Part shown: in pieces, positions 7,133 to 13,550 of the stretch | Position numbering within the stretch: the first letter of the stretch is position 1 | How the letters are laid out: each line of letters begins with the position of its first letter | Source of the DNA: Candidatus Micrarchaeaceae archaeon | GTDB lineage: Archaea > Micrarchaeota > Micrarchaeia > Micrarchaeales > CABMGC01 | Length of the DNA stretch: 13,933 bases | Direction: 5' to 3' | Assembly: GCA_027310795.1 (NCBI GenBank) | Contig: DAIDAD010000004.1 | Span: forward strand, 1-13,933 | Translations under genes and position numbers: made by a program | The notes under the pieces: generated by a model | Databases searched by the model: none | Told to the model about the DNA's origin: nothing | Seen by the model: only the letters and a program-made list of their open reading frames with translations

Positions 7133-7426
7133 TCAGCCGTACTTCTTCATAAACTTGAGGTGCAGCGACTCTACAAGGCCAGATATTATGAACATCGCGG
7201 CGAAGAGCAGGACAGCAATCCCGAAGAACAGGTTCAGCGACAGATTTAGTGCCCCGTAGTAGACAAGTATAACGCCTATTATGAATGCATATATGCCCCA
7301 GTACAGCTTCCTGAAGACATGCCATGCATGCTGCCTCTCCCTGTAATGGAGCATGCGGTTCATTAGAAGCTCTGGGTCGACTACCACTACCTGTTTTTTA
7401 GCTGAAGCATTCTCTGACTTTGGCAT
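7133..7426 (-). CDS. Small two-helix membrane protein, unknown, first gene of the secFD-nmd3 cluster
   Basis: This 97-residue protein matches no family I know. The N-terminal 40 residues are polar, with an Arg/His-rich segment (MLHYRERQHAWHVFRK); two membrane helices follow at about 41-60 and 66-85, and the tail is basic (KFMKKYG). Charge distribution suggests both ends are cytoplasmic. It leads the cluster ahead of secF with a 22-nt gap, so a role beside the Sec translocase, for instance as a small accessory subunit, is possible but is only guilt by association. The ATG at 7426 is preceded by GTGGTTA and by a TATA-like element centred about 35 nt upstream, so this is probably the transcription start of the whole cluster. 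Confidence 0.7.
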   Translation of the reverse strand: MPKSENASAKKQVVVVDPELLMNRMLHYRERQHAWHVFRKLYWGIYAFIIGVILVYYGALNLSLNLFFGIAVLLFAAMFIISGLVESLHLKFMKKYG

Positions 7427-7454
7427 TTAACCACAGATTATTATTGCAAGTATC

Positions 7455-7469
7455 TTTTTAATATATTCC
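7455..7469. promoter_or_regulatory. Shared AT-rich divergent promoter element
   Basis: The sequence TTTTTAATATATTCC provides a TATA-like match on both strands. On the minus strand it lies 29-43 nt before the ATG of the small membrane protein at 7426. On the plus strand it would start transcription near 7485-7495, ahead of the GTPase gene. The region 7427-7566 holds this element and the GTPase leader; I see no RNA gene. Confidence 0.5.
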
Positions 7470-7566
7470 TATACCTTATTTAGTGCTGCGCATGCGCGTT
7501 TCTTTGTTCCTGCGCAGTATACGCATATGGTCTGCCAATTGCAATGGGTTGGCTGCTGGTATTATT

Positions 7567-8733
7567 ATGCTCATAGGCATCATCGGTGCGCCCAACAAGG
7601 GCAAGTCCACGATATTCTCCGCGCTTACGATGAACGAGGTGCAGATAGCGGACTATGCTTTTACAACTGTAAAGCCGAACCTTGGGGTCGCATACGCAAG
7701 GAAGAGATGCGTTGAAACGGAGCTTAATACAAAGTGCATGCCGAGGAACGGGCTGTGCAAAAACGGGATGCGCATGCTGCCTGTGAACATGATTGATGTT
7801 GCCGGCCTCGTCCCTGGCGCGCATCTTGGAAAGGGCATGGGCAACCAGTTCCTCAACGACCTTGCAGGCGCAGACCTTCTCATGCAGGTCGTCGACCTTA
7901 GCGGCGAAACTGGCATCGACGGCACAGCAGCAGAGAGCGCAGACCCATCTGAAGATGTGCTCATGGTGAGGAAGGAGTTGACGGAATGGCTTGCAGGCAT
8001 TATAGAGAGGCACATGCGCCAGCTCTCGAAGAATGCCGATGCTGTTTTAGGCATCCATGGGATAATTTCAGGGTTCAAGGCGACCCCAGGGCAGATAAAG
8101 CAGGCGATAGATTCCGCTTCATTGACTTCAGGCAGCATAAACTGGAATAAGGAAGAGTGCCTGAGATTTGCAGAGAAGCTGCTTGCGCTCTGCAAGCCCA
8201 TGATGATAGCCGCTAACAAGATGGACAAGGCAGATGAGAAGAAGCTTGCTGAATTGAGGGGCAAGCTGAAGGGATACGAAATTGTCGCATGCTCAGGCGC
8301 CATCGAACTGGCCATTAGAAAGGCGGAGAAGGCAGGTCTGCTTGCTTATGACATGGAGACCAGGGCGATGGAAAGGAGAGGCAGCCCGAATGCGGAGCAG
8401 GCCCGTGCGATAAGCTCCATTGAAAATTATGTGAAGGCGCATGGAGGCACTGGAATAAGCGGGCTTCTTCAGACTGCAGTCTTCTCAGTGCTCAAGAAGA
8501 TAACAGTATACCCTGTAGAAGATGAGGGCAGGTTCACGGACCACTTCGGCAACGTGCTCCCCGACGCTGTCCTTATGGACAATGGTTCCACAACTCTGCA
8601 GCTTGCAGAAAGGATACATACCGATATTGCAAAGGGCATGAAGTACGGGATAGACGCAAGGAGCAAGCTGCGCATACCAAAAGATTATATTCTGAAGGAT
8701 GATGATGTAATAAAGATCGTATCCATAAGGTGA
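7567..8733 (+). CDS. Archaeal Obg/YchF-family GTPase with C-terminal TGS domain
   Basis: A 388-residue cytoplasmic GTPase of the archaeal Obg-related group. Motifs in order: P-loop GAPNKGKST (7-15), switch I FTTVKPNLGV with T33/T34, G3 DVAGLVPGAH (77-86) with the family's GKGMGNQFLNDL, G4 NKMD (217-220) and a G5-like CSGA (242-245). A helical insert (about 120-200) separates G3 and G4, and a TGS domain occupies about 305-388, ending DDDVIKIV. NKMD predicts GTP specificity, unlike bacterial YchF, where this motif is altered and ATP is used. Members bind ribosomes or RNA; the exact role here is unknown. The open frame begins with GTG at 7483, but relatives start with a strand like MLIGIIGAPN directly before the P-loop, so the ATG at 7567 is chosen; there is no strong Shine-Dalgarno sequence. 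Its stop is shared with the ribosome binding site of the next gene. Confidence 0.88.
   Translation: MLIGIIGAPNKGKSTIFSALTMNEVQIADYAFTTVKPNLGVAYARKRCVETELNTKCMPRNGLCKNGMRMLPVNMIDVAGLVPGAHLGKGMGNQFLNDLAGADLLMQVVDLSGETGIDGTAAESADPSEDVLMVRKELTEWLAGIIERHMRQLSKNADAVLGIHGIISGFKATPGQIKQAIDSASLTSGSINWNKEECLRFAEKLLALCKPMMIAANKMDKADEKKLAELRGKLKGYEIVACSGAIELAIRKAEKAGLLAYDMETRAMERRGSPNAEQARAISSIENYVKAHGGTGISGLLQTAVFSVLKKITVYPVEDEGRFTDHFGNVLPDAVLMDNGSTTLQLAERIHTDIAKGMKYGIDARSKLRIPKDYILKDDDVIKIVSIR
8728..8733 (+). promoter_or_regulatory. Ribosome binding site of the glycosyltransferase, overlapping the GTPase stop
   Basis: AGGTGA includes the TGA stop of the GTPase gene and lies four bases before the GTG at 8738. 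It is a near-perfect archaeal Shine-Dalgarno sequence and supports the GTG start and translational coupling of the two genes. Confidence 0.6.
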
Positions 8734-8737
8734 ACAA

Positions 8738-9409
8738 GTGGCGAACGCAGTTTCGATAGTGATACCCACCCTAAATGAGGAGAAGAACATTGCAGCGGTG
8801 ATAAGGGGCATACGCAGGAACATGCATGAGAAGAGATACGAGATACTGGTCGTCGACGGGCATTCAGTGGACAAGACCGTAGAGATAGTAAAGGGCATGG
8901 GCTGCAGGGTGATATACGACAATAAAGGCAAGGGATCCGCGCTTAGAAAAGGTTTTGGCGCAGCGAACGGCGTGATAATCGTGTCTATGGATGCTGACCT
9001 TTCGAATGAGCCGAAGGAGCTGAACCTTCTCGTGGAGAGCATACGCATAGGCTACGACGTCTGCATGGGTTCGAGGTTCATCGTCGGCGGAGGGAGCGAG
9101 GACATCTCAGGGATAAGGATATTGGGAAACAAGTTCTTCGTGTCCCTTGTAAACCTCGTGTACGGCTCAAGGTACAGCGACATGTGCTACGGCTACAGGT
9201 CTTTCAGGAAGAGCGCGATAAAGAGGCTCAGGCTTAAAGAAGACGGTTTTGGCATAGAGACCGAGATAAACATAAAGGCGGTCAAGGCAGGCATGCGCGT
9301 AATAGAGATACCGAGCACTGAGAAGAAGAGGGAGGCGGGCGAGGCGAAACTGCGGACATTCAGGGACGGCTACATAATACTGAGGACGATACTGAGGAAC
9401 ATCAGATGA
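8738..9409 (+). CDS. Family 2 glycosyltransferase, dolichol-phosphate mannose/glucose synthase-like
   Basis: The 223-residue protein is a GT-A-fold, family 2 enzyme of the Dpm1 type, which transfers a sugar from a nucleotide donor to a polyprenyl/dolichyl phosphate on the cytoplasmic face of the membrane. Motifs: SIVIPTLNEEKNI (6-18), LVVDGHSVDKT (37-47), KGKGSALRKGFG (63-74), the metal-binding D85-A-D87 in SMDADLSNEP, GSRFIVGGG (111-119), MCYGYRSFRK (149-158) and FGIETEINIKA (171-181). The end, KLRTFRDGYIILRTIL, is a common C-terminus of this group. It lacks a C-terminal membrane segment, so it is the short soluble or peripheral form. Sugar and lipid cannot be told from sequence. Products of such enzymes feed N-glycosylation, consistent with the many sequons in neighbouring proteins (inference). 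It starts with GTG and is cotranscribed with the GTPase. Its end faces the T2SSF gene 3 bp away. Confidence 0.88.
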   Translation: MANAVSIVIPTLNEEKNIAAVIRGIRRNMHEKRYEILVVDGHSVDKTVEIVKGMGCRVIYDNKGKGSALRKGFGAANGVIIVSMDADLSNEPKELNLLVESIRIGYDVCMGSRFIVGGGSEDISGIRILGNKFFVSLVNLVYGSRYSDMCYGYRSFRKSAIKRLRLKEDGFGIETEINIKAVKAGMRVIEIPSTEKKREAGEAKLRTFRDGYIILRTILRNIR

Positions 9410-9412
9410 GCC

Positions 9413-10417
9413 TTATCCGGTTCCGGCTGGCGCTATTGAGCTGAATATCGAGGCTATTACGAGAGACACTACGAAGTAGATTACCACGCCTATGAGTATG
9501 AACAGGGGCAGATACCTGACTCCTCTTATCATTTTTCCCGATGCGATTGCTGATACTATGAAGGAGCACATGCCCGTTATGAGTATTATCGATGCAATCG
9601 AGAAGTCCTGATATGCCCCAAGGGTGACCTGGGGCGTGCTGAATTTCAGGAATGATATCCCTGCAGAGGGCACGCTGGAAAGCGCGTTCAGCGAAATCTT
9701 AGACCATACCTCAAGCGTAATCTTTATCATCACGCTCGTCATGGCGAAAAGGACCGGCGCGGCAACGAGAGCCGCAAAGGCTATGAAAATGGTGTACATG
9801 AACAACTGCCCTGACACTTCCTTCTGGATTATGTGCTCGTTCCTCAGGTCCTTTGCAATCTGCTTCAGCAGGTCTGTCATTCCCCCGCCGTATCTCTCAG
9901 CTTCCAGTATCATGCGTATCGTCCTTTTCAGCTCCTGCGACCTGTACCTCGAGGTGAACTGCGTCAGGACGCTGTCCATCGATTCACCGGAATACAGCTG
10001 CTTGCCCATGAGCTTCACCTCGTCGTTGAAGTGCTTGAATTCAGGCCTCTGGACTATTGTCATCGCATTTGTAAGCGCAAGACCGCTCCTCACGTTCGCT
10101 GCAGTAAGGTCGAGATACAAGGGCAGTATGTTCTCGACAAAGCTCTTCCTCTGCTCTATCTTGAACTCTAGTGTCGCGTACATGATGAGTATCAGCATGC
10201 CGCCTGCCATTATGCCGCCGAGGAATGCGAGCGCAATGTTGATCTGCACATACAGGACGAGCACGGCCGACACCACTACGAGCGCTACAGCGAACCCTAT
10301 TATCGCTATCTCCATTATCGTGTTTGCGCTTGTGTTCATGCCTGCTAGATCCAGTTCTGTCGAGACGAACTTTGACACATCTCTTCCAAGCAGCCTCTCG
10401 AATACAACCATTGACAT
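9413..10417 (-). CDS. T2SSF (TadC/FlaJ-like) pilus assembly membrane protein, second copy
   Basis: The 334-residue inner platform protein belongs to the type II secretion F family, the membrane core on which type IV pilus-like fibres are assembled by a GspE/TadA-type ATPase. Helices are predicted at about 35-57, 61-81, 204-231, 272-294 and 303-326. The cytoplasmic T2SSF domain lies at about 90-200, with LPLYLDLTAANVRSGLALTNAM, KQLYSGESMDSVL and MILEAERYGGGMTDLLKQIA, the last matching the typical E-x-x-x-x-G-G-x-x-x-x-L segment. Archaeal systems of this type often carry two F proteins or one duplicated protein; the pair here is therefore probably one assembly platform. It begins 7 nt after the stop of the first T2SSF gene, so the two are cotranscribed. 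The ATG at 10417 has a second in-frame ATG two codons later and no clear Shine-Dalgarno sequence. Confidence 0.85.
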   Translation of the reverse strand: MSMVVFERLLGRDVSKFVSTELDLAGMNTSANTIMEIAIIGFAVALVVVSAVLVLYVQINIALAFLGGIMAGGMLILIMYATLEFKIEQRKSFVENILPLYLDLTAANVRSGLALTNAMTIVQRPEFKHFNDEVKLMGKQLYSGESMDSVLTQFTSRYRSQELKRTIRMILEAERYGGGMTDLLKQIAKDLRNEHIIQKEVSGQLFMYTIFIAFAALVAAPVLFAMTSVMIKITLEVWSKISLNALSSVPSAGISFLKFSTPQVTLGAYQDFSIASIILITGMCSFIVSAIASGKMIRGVRYLPLFILIGVVIYFVVSLVIASIFSSIAPAGTG

Positions 10418-10424
10418 AAGAACA

Positions 10425-11567
10425 CTATGAAGCGTATACAGGCCTTGAAGACCTGATCATGTTTAGGAACACGAGCTGCAGGAAGGTTATGCCCACGAAA
10501 GCGAGCAGCAGCGTGGTGTCGTTTATCGTTATTATGCTGATGAATGTCGTTATTATAGTAGCGACCGCTATGCCCATGCTCGGGAATATTATGCCGAAGA
10601 GCATGTAGAACATCGCAAGCGCGTTGAGCCTCTGTCCGTACCTCCTCAGTTCTATGACCCTTTCCTGGCTCACCTCGTCTATCGCTTCCTGCAGTGCGCC
10701 TATCACGTCGGCTCCCGCCTTTATGCTGGTGCTGCTCTGAAGCATTATCCTGTTGAATGTCGGCGACTTCGTCTTTTCGCAGACCTGGTCGATCGCGGTG
10801 TCTATGGGCGTGCCGAGCTGCACAATCTCTATTATCCTTCCGAATTCTCTGCTGGCTGCGCCGTATCCCGTACTTACTGTCACTATTGCATTGTACAGAG
10901 GCATTCCTGAACGCATCGCTATTATCATGTCCCTTGTCGCGAAAAGAACGTCGCGTTCTATCTCCTTCCCTGAGTTCCTCGCCTTCTTGACAGGGTACAG
11001 CAGGAGGTTGTTGAATATCATTATGTATGCGGAGAAGCCGACAAGAAGCGCAAGCAGTATGCCTACCGCTGGGTTAATGGTTGTGAAGACCATGAGCGCT
11101 ATCGCCACTGCGGCTGTCGCTGCGGCTGCAGCGATTATGGATATGTAGAGTATCCTCTGTATGAATGAATAGGGAGTGCCCTTCATGGACTGCTCCCTCA
11201 TCGAAATCTCAAGGTCCTTCTGCTTGTCTGCTATTTTTTTAATCCGTGCGTCGAGGAATCCTGGCGCCTTCTTCTGCGGTTTCTGCACATTCTGTTTCTT
11301 GAATATCTCCAATGATTCTGCCTGTCCTTTCTGCGCAGGCTTCTGCTGCAGCTGCCGTCTCGCCTGCTGGACAGCCTGCTGCTGTGCAACAGCCTGCTGC
11401 ATAGGCTTCTGCGGCTGCGCTGTCCCTTGGGGCGCAGCCTGCTGAGCCGATGGTGAACCGTATATGGGCTTCGGCTTCAGCTTGAAGAAGAGGAACTTCT
11501 TGGGTTTTGTGAAGCCTATTATCTGCCTGAGCTCCGGCTGCTTAGGCGGCTTGCGACCAAGGCTCAT
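10425..11567 (-). CDS. T2SSF (TadC/FlaJ-like) pilus assembly membrane protein with Gln-rich N-terminal tail
   Basis: The protein has 380 residues. An N-terminal cytoplasmic extension of about 135 residues is unusual for the family: a basic start (KPKKFLFFKLKPKP), then a Gln/Ala/Pro stretch (about 41-100) with QPQKPMQQ and LQQKPAQK, then a charged helix (about 104-125). Two membrane helices follow (about 139-161 and 166-192), then the cytoplasmic T2SSF domain (about 200-312) with DMIIAMRSGMPLYNAI, QLGTPIDTAIDQ and SIKAGADVIGALQEA, and two more helices (about 316-343 and 350-371). The role should be pilus assembly platform, paired with the downstream copy. The gene start overlaps the end of the Gln/Pro-rich gene by 4 nt (ATGA), and AGGGTG lies about six bases upstream. 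The tail repeats the QPQKPxQ motif of that neighbour, which suggests the two tails interact or share a partner. Confidence 0.85.
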   Translation of the reverse strand: MSLGRKPPKQPELRQIIGFTKPKKFLFFKLKPKPIYGSPSAQQAAPQGTAQPQKPMQQAVAQQQAVQQARRQLQQKPAQKGQAESLEIFKKQNVQKPQKKAPGFLDARIKKIADKQKDLEISMREQSMKGTPYSFIQRILYISIIAAAAATAAVAIALMVFTTINPAVGILLALLVGFSAYIMIFNNLLLYPVKKARNSGKEIERDVLFATRDMIIAMRSGMPLYNAIVTVSTGYGAASREFGRIIEIVQLGTPIDTAIDQVCEKTKSPTFNRIMLQSSTSIKAGADVIGALQEAIDEVSQERVIELRRYGQRLNALAMFYMLFGIIFPSMGIAVATIITTFISIITINDTTLLLAFVGITFLQLVFLNMIRSSRPVYAS

Positions 11568-12454
11568 CCTGCCACACCCTTGCCTGAGGCGAGCTTGCCC
11601 ATAACTTCTTTAAGCCTCTGCATGCGTATCTCGCGCATGCGCTCCTCGAACCCGCTTGACGCCGGCTGCTCATTCTTTGAATACTCGTAAAGGGCGTATG
11701 CTTCGCTCGCCACTATCTCCAGTTGCTTCTTGTTGAATGCGTTTCTGTCCATCCCTGCGCTTACCTTAGTCAGTTCGTCTATCTGGTCGTGCAGCGACAG
11801 GCCGACAATCACGGATTTGAATGCAGGCGCTGAAGGCTTCTGCTGCACTGCAGCCTGCGGATGTGGTTGTTGCTGCTGTACTCTAGGCTGCGCCTGCGGG
11901 ACAGGGGCTGGTTTCTGCGCCGCAGTTTTCTGTTTCCCCTGCGGCTGCGGCCACGGCACTTTGAAGTTTATCTTGGGAAGCACTATCTTTGAAGCCGCTC
12001 CTGCTGTCGCCTGCTTCAGCTCCTCTGCTGCCGCGGCTATTGTCCTTGACTGTTGCAGGACTGGCTGGAAAGGATTCTTCGTCTGGGGCTTTGTCTCCTG
12101 CGTTTGAACGTTCTGCGCGACCTGCCGTGGAGCCGCTTGCTGCGCAGGCTTCTGCGGCTGCTGCACCTCAGGCTGCTGTACAACAACTTGTTGCGTAGGC
12201 TTCTGCGGCTGCTGTTCTGGCCGCTGTGGCATTGGCCGCTGTTGCTGTTGAGGATATGGAATTGTCGGAAGGGCCTGCATGCTTGTTATCGATCCTATGA
12301 GCTTTGCTGCTTCGGCGTCGTTCTGCTGCCTTGAAAAAGTCGTCAGTTTAATCTCGTTATTTATCGCTTTTGTGACGTTTATCGTGAATTCGGCCTTTGC
12401 TGGCTGCCCCGCCTCGAGCTGCTTAATCAGCTCTACCGCACCATCATAGTCCAT
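11564..12454 (-). CDS. Gln/Pro-rich protein of a pilus-like operon, unknown function
   Basis: I do not recognise a family. The 296-residue protein has three parts: a small N-terminal domain (1-62, MDYDGAVELIKQLEAGQPAK start), a low-complexity Gln/Pro/Ala/Lys linker (about 63-210), and a C-terminal helical domain (about 212-296) rich in charged residues (FEERMREIRMQRLKEVMGKL). The linker contains QQPQKPTQQ (81-89) and QQPQKPAQQ (98-106), and part-way a less repetitive amphipathic segment (about 135-168). There is no signal peptide or membrane helix, so it should be cytoplasmic. It is translationally coupled (4-nt ATGA overlap) to a T2SSF gene with the same repeat. It occupies the first place in the operon, where a secretion ATPase might be expected; it has no Walker A or B motif, so it is not one. 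A scaffold or adaptor role at the pilus base is inference only. The mRNA is probably leaderless. Confidence 0.75.
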   Translation of the reverse strand: MDYDGAVELIKQLEAGQPAKAEFTINVTKAINNEIKLTTFSRQQNDAEAAKLIGSITSMQALPTIPYPQQQQRPMPQRPEQQPQKPTQQVVVQQPEVQQPQKPAQQAAPRQVAQNVQTQETKPQTKNPFQPVLQQSRTIAAAAEELKQATAGAASKIVLPKINFKVPWPQPQGKQKTAAQKPAPVPQAQPRVQQQQPHPQAAVQQKPSAPAFKSVIVGLSLHDQIDELTKVSAGMDRNAFNKKQLEIVASEAYALYEYSKNEQPASSGFEERMREIRMQRLKEVMGKLASGKGVAG

Positions 12455-12474
12455 GATAGGTTTAGCGCATTATG

Positions 12475-12489
12475 TTATTATAAATATTT
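12475..12489 (-). promoter_or_regulatory. TATA box of the Gln/Pro-rich - T2SSF operon
   Basis: The minus-strand AAATATTTATAATAA lies 21-35 nt before the ATG at 12454, with TTTATAA at 24-30 nt. No Shine-Dalgarno sequence precedes the ATG, so a leaderless mRNA is likely. The position between the LamG pilin gene and this operon shows they need not share one transcript. Confidence 0.55.
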
Positions 12490-12525
12490 CCGAATGGCAT
12501 GCTGCTGTTTTTGATAAGGATGATT

Positions 12526-13503
12526 TCATGGGAGCTGGTAGTTGCCCACCTCGAGACTGCCTGTGAATGAGTTGTTGTATATGTAGCCATTGTTGAGATT
12601 TCCGCTGTAGTCGTTTGCATTCCCGTTCAGCGGCCACCAGCCCGCAAGGTTCTGGACCTGCACAGGCACGCCGCCTATGCCTTCCGAGTAAAGGAGCGAT
12701 ATCTGGCCGCTGGAGAGCGATGAGTTGTACACCTGCACGTTCGACAATGAGCCGTTGAACCACTCTGCGCTGCCATAGCCTGTGTACCCGGGAGTTATCG
12801 CGCCTATCACAAAGTTCGACGGTACGTACGTGAGGCCGCCGCTCACCATTTCATTACCCACTAGCTGGCCGTTGGCATACCAGTATTTCTGGTTGCCGTT
12901 CAGTTCGACTGCGACGAACTCCCACTTGCCAAGCGCACCGCCGGGTATCGGATAGCTCACGCCCGTCCAGTCATTCGAGGTGTCCCATTCGATGCATAAT
13001 CCGGGGTTGCCTGAAGGAGAACAGGAATGGGGGCCGTTCTGGTAGTCAAGCTTCAGCCCGTACTGGTTCTCCTTGTCCACAACGTCGTGGTATGGCATGC
13101 CGTTGGCCATGACCCATGCTGTTATGGTTATCTGTTTTCCGACTATGTTCAACGGGCTTGTCGCATTGTCGGATCCCAGCACAAAGACGAAGTCGCCTTT
13201 GCCTTTTGACTGCATCACGTACCTTGGCAGTTCGTTGCCGCACGTCCCTTCAAGGTTCGCCATCGCAGATGTTCCAGGGCCGTAAGGTCTGTAAACGGAG
13301 CAGGAGCCGGGCTCTGCCCTTGGCGCAGAGGCGCCTACATTGATGACCCCCAGATAGAAAAGCGCTACGATCACTATGGTTATAATAAGGACGGCCCAGC
13401 CGTATGTGGTTACATACTCCATCGCCGTCTGTGCCTCTTCAGGCTTTGGCCTGAAGATCTTTCCATTAATGGCATGCTTTCTGCGGGGCTTGCGGGAAGG
13501 CAT
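12526..13503 (-). CDS. Class III signal-peptide pilin-like protein with LamG (concanavalin-like) domain
   Basis: The protein has 325 residues. A basic leader ends KPEEA24, followed by Q25-T-A-M-E29-Y and TTYGWAVLI plus a hydrophobic helix to about residue 52. Cleavage after A24 with Glu at +5 is a canonical class III (type IV prepilin-like) site. Next comes an exported segment SCSVYRPYGPGTSAMANLEGTC in two pieces (67-88) with two cysteines, then a LamG/concanavalin A-like jelly roll (about 104-276): ITITAWVMANG, WEFVAVELNGNQKYWYANGQL, FVIGA, and FNGSLSNVQVYNSSLSSGQI. Such domains bind sugars or proteins. The C-terminus holds GWWPLNGNANDYSGN (288-302), a motif usually found at the beginning of such a domain. 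The gene precedes the pilus platform operon in the same direction, so it is a candidate substrate of that machine and a likely adhesin. Four cysteines may pair outside the cell. Confidence 0.88.
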   Translation of the reverse strand: MPSRKPRRKHAINGKIFRPKPEEAQTAMEYVTTYGWAVLIITIVIVALFYLGVINVGASAPRAEPGSCSVYRPYGPGTSAMANLEGTCGNELPRYVMQSKGKGDFVFVLGSDNATSPLNIVGKQITITAWVMANGMPYHDVVDKENQYGLKLDYQNGPHSCSPSGNPGLCIEWDTSNDWTGVSYPIPGGALGKWEFVAVELNGNQKYWYANGQLVGNEMVSGGLTYVPSNFVIGAITPGYTGYGSAEWFNGSLSNVQVYNSSLSSGQISLLYSEGIGGVPVQVQNLAGWWPLNGNANDYSGNLNNGYIYNNSFTGSLEVGNYQLP

Positions 13504-13530
13504 TTGATTACTGACTAAAAGTGCAAAGAT

Positions 13531-13542
13531 AAGAATAAAAAT
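13531..13542 (-). promoter_or_regulatory. TATA-like element of the LamG pilin gene
   Basis: The minus strand reads ATTTTTATTCTT, 28-39 nt before the ATG at 13503, with no Shine-Dalgarno sequence near that ATG. The same T-rich stretch follows the stop of the LUD gene by about 10 nt, so it could also act as its terminator. Confidence 0.4.
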
Positions 13543-13550
13543 GCAGGGTT

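Noticed and set aside
7653..8315. Minus-strand open frame of 220 codons inside the GTPase gene
   Set aside because: It is antisense to the conserved GTPase motifs (G3, G4), and its product has no recognisable domain.
9624..10430. Plus-strand open frame of 268 codons antisense to the second T2SSF gene
   Set aside because: Its translation is rich in Ser/Ile/Cys with no family motif, while the minus-strand frame has clear T2SSF motifs and membrane helices.
11730..12107. Cys-rich plus-strand frame
   Set aside because: The Cys-Cys runs are antisense readings of Gln and Ala codons (CAG/GCA) in the Gln/Pro-rich gene.
11268..12268. Possible CRISPR or tandem-repeat array in the CTGCGG-rich region
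   Set aside because: The repeats are degenerate, irregularly spaced, and lie in frame within two protein-coding genes as Gln/Pro codons; there are no unique spacers of constant length.
12470..12763. Minus-strand 97-codon frame overlapping the end of the LamG gene
   Set aside because: It is a different frame of the same strand over the LamG C-terminus, with no domain and an Arg/Gln-rich product typical of an out-of-frame reading.
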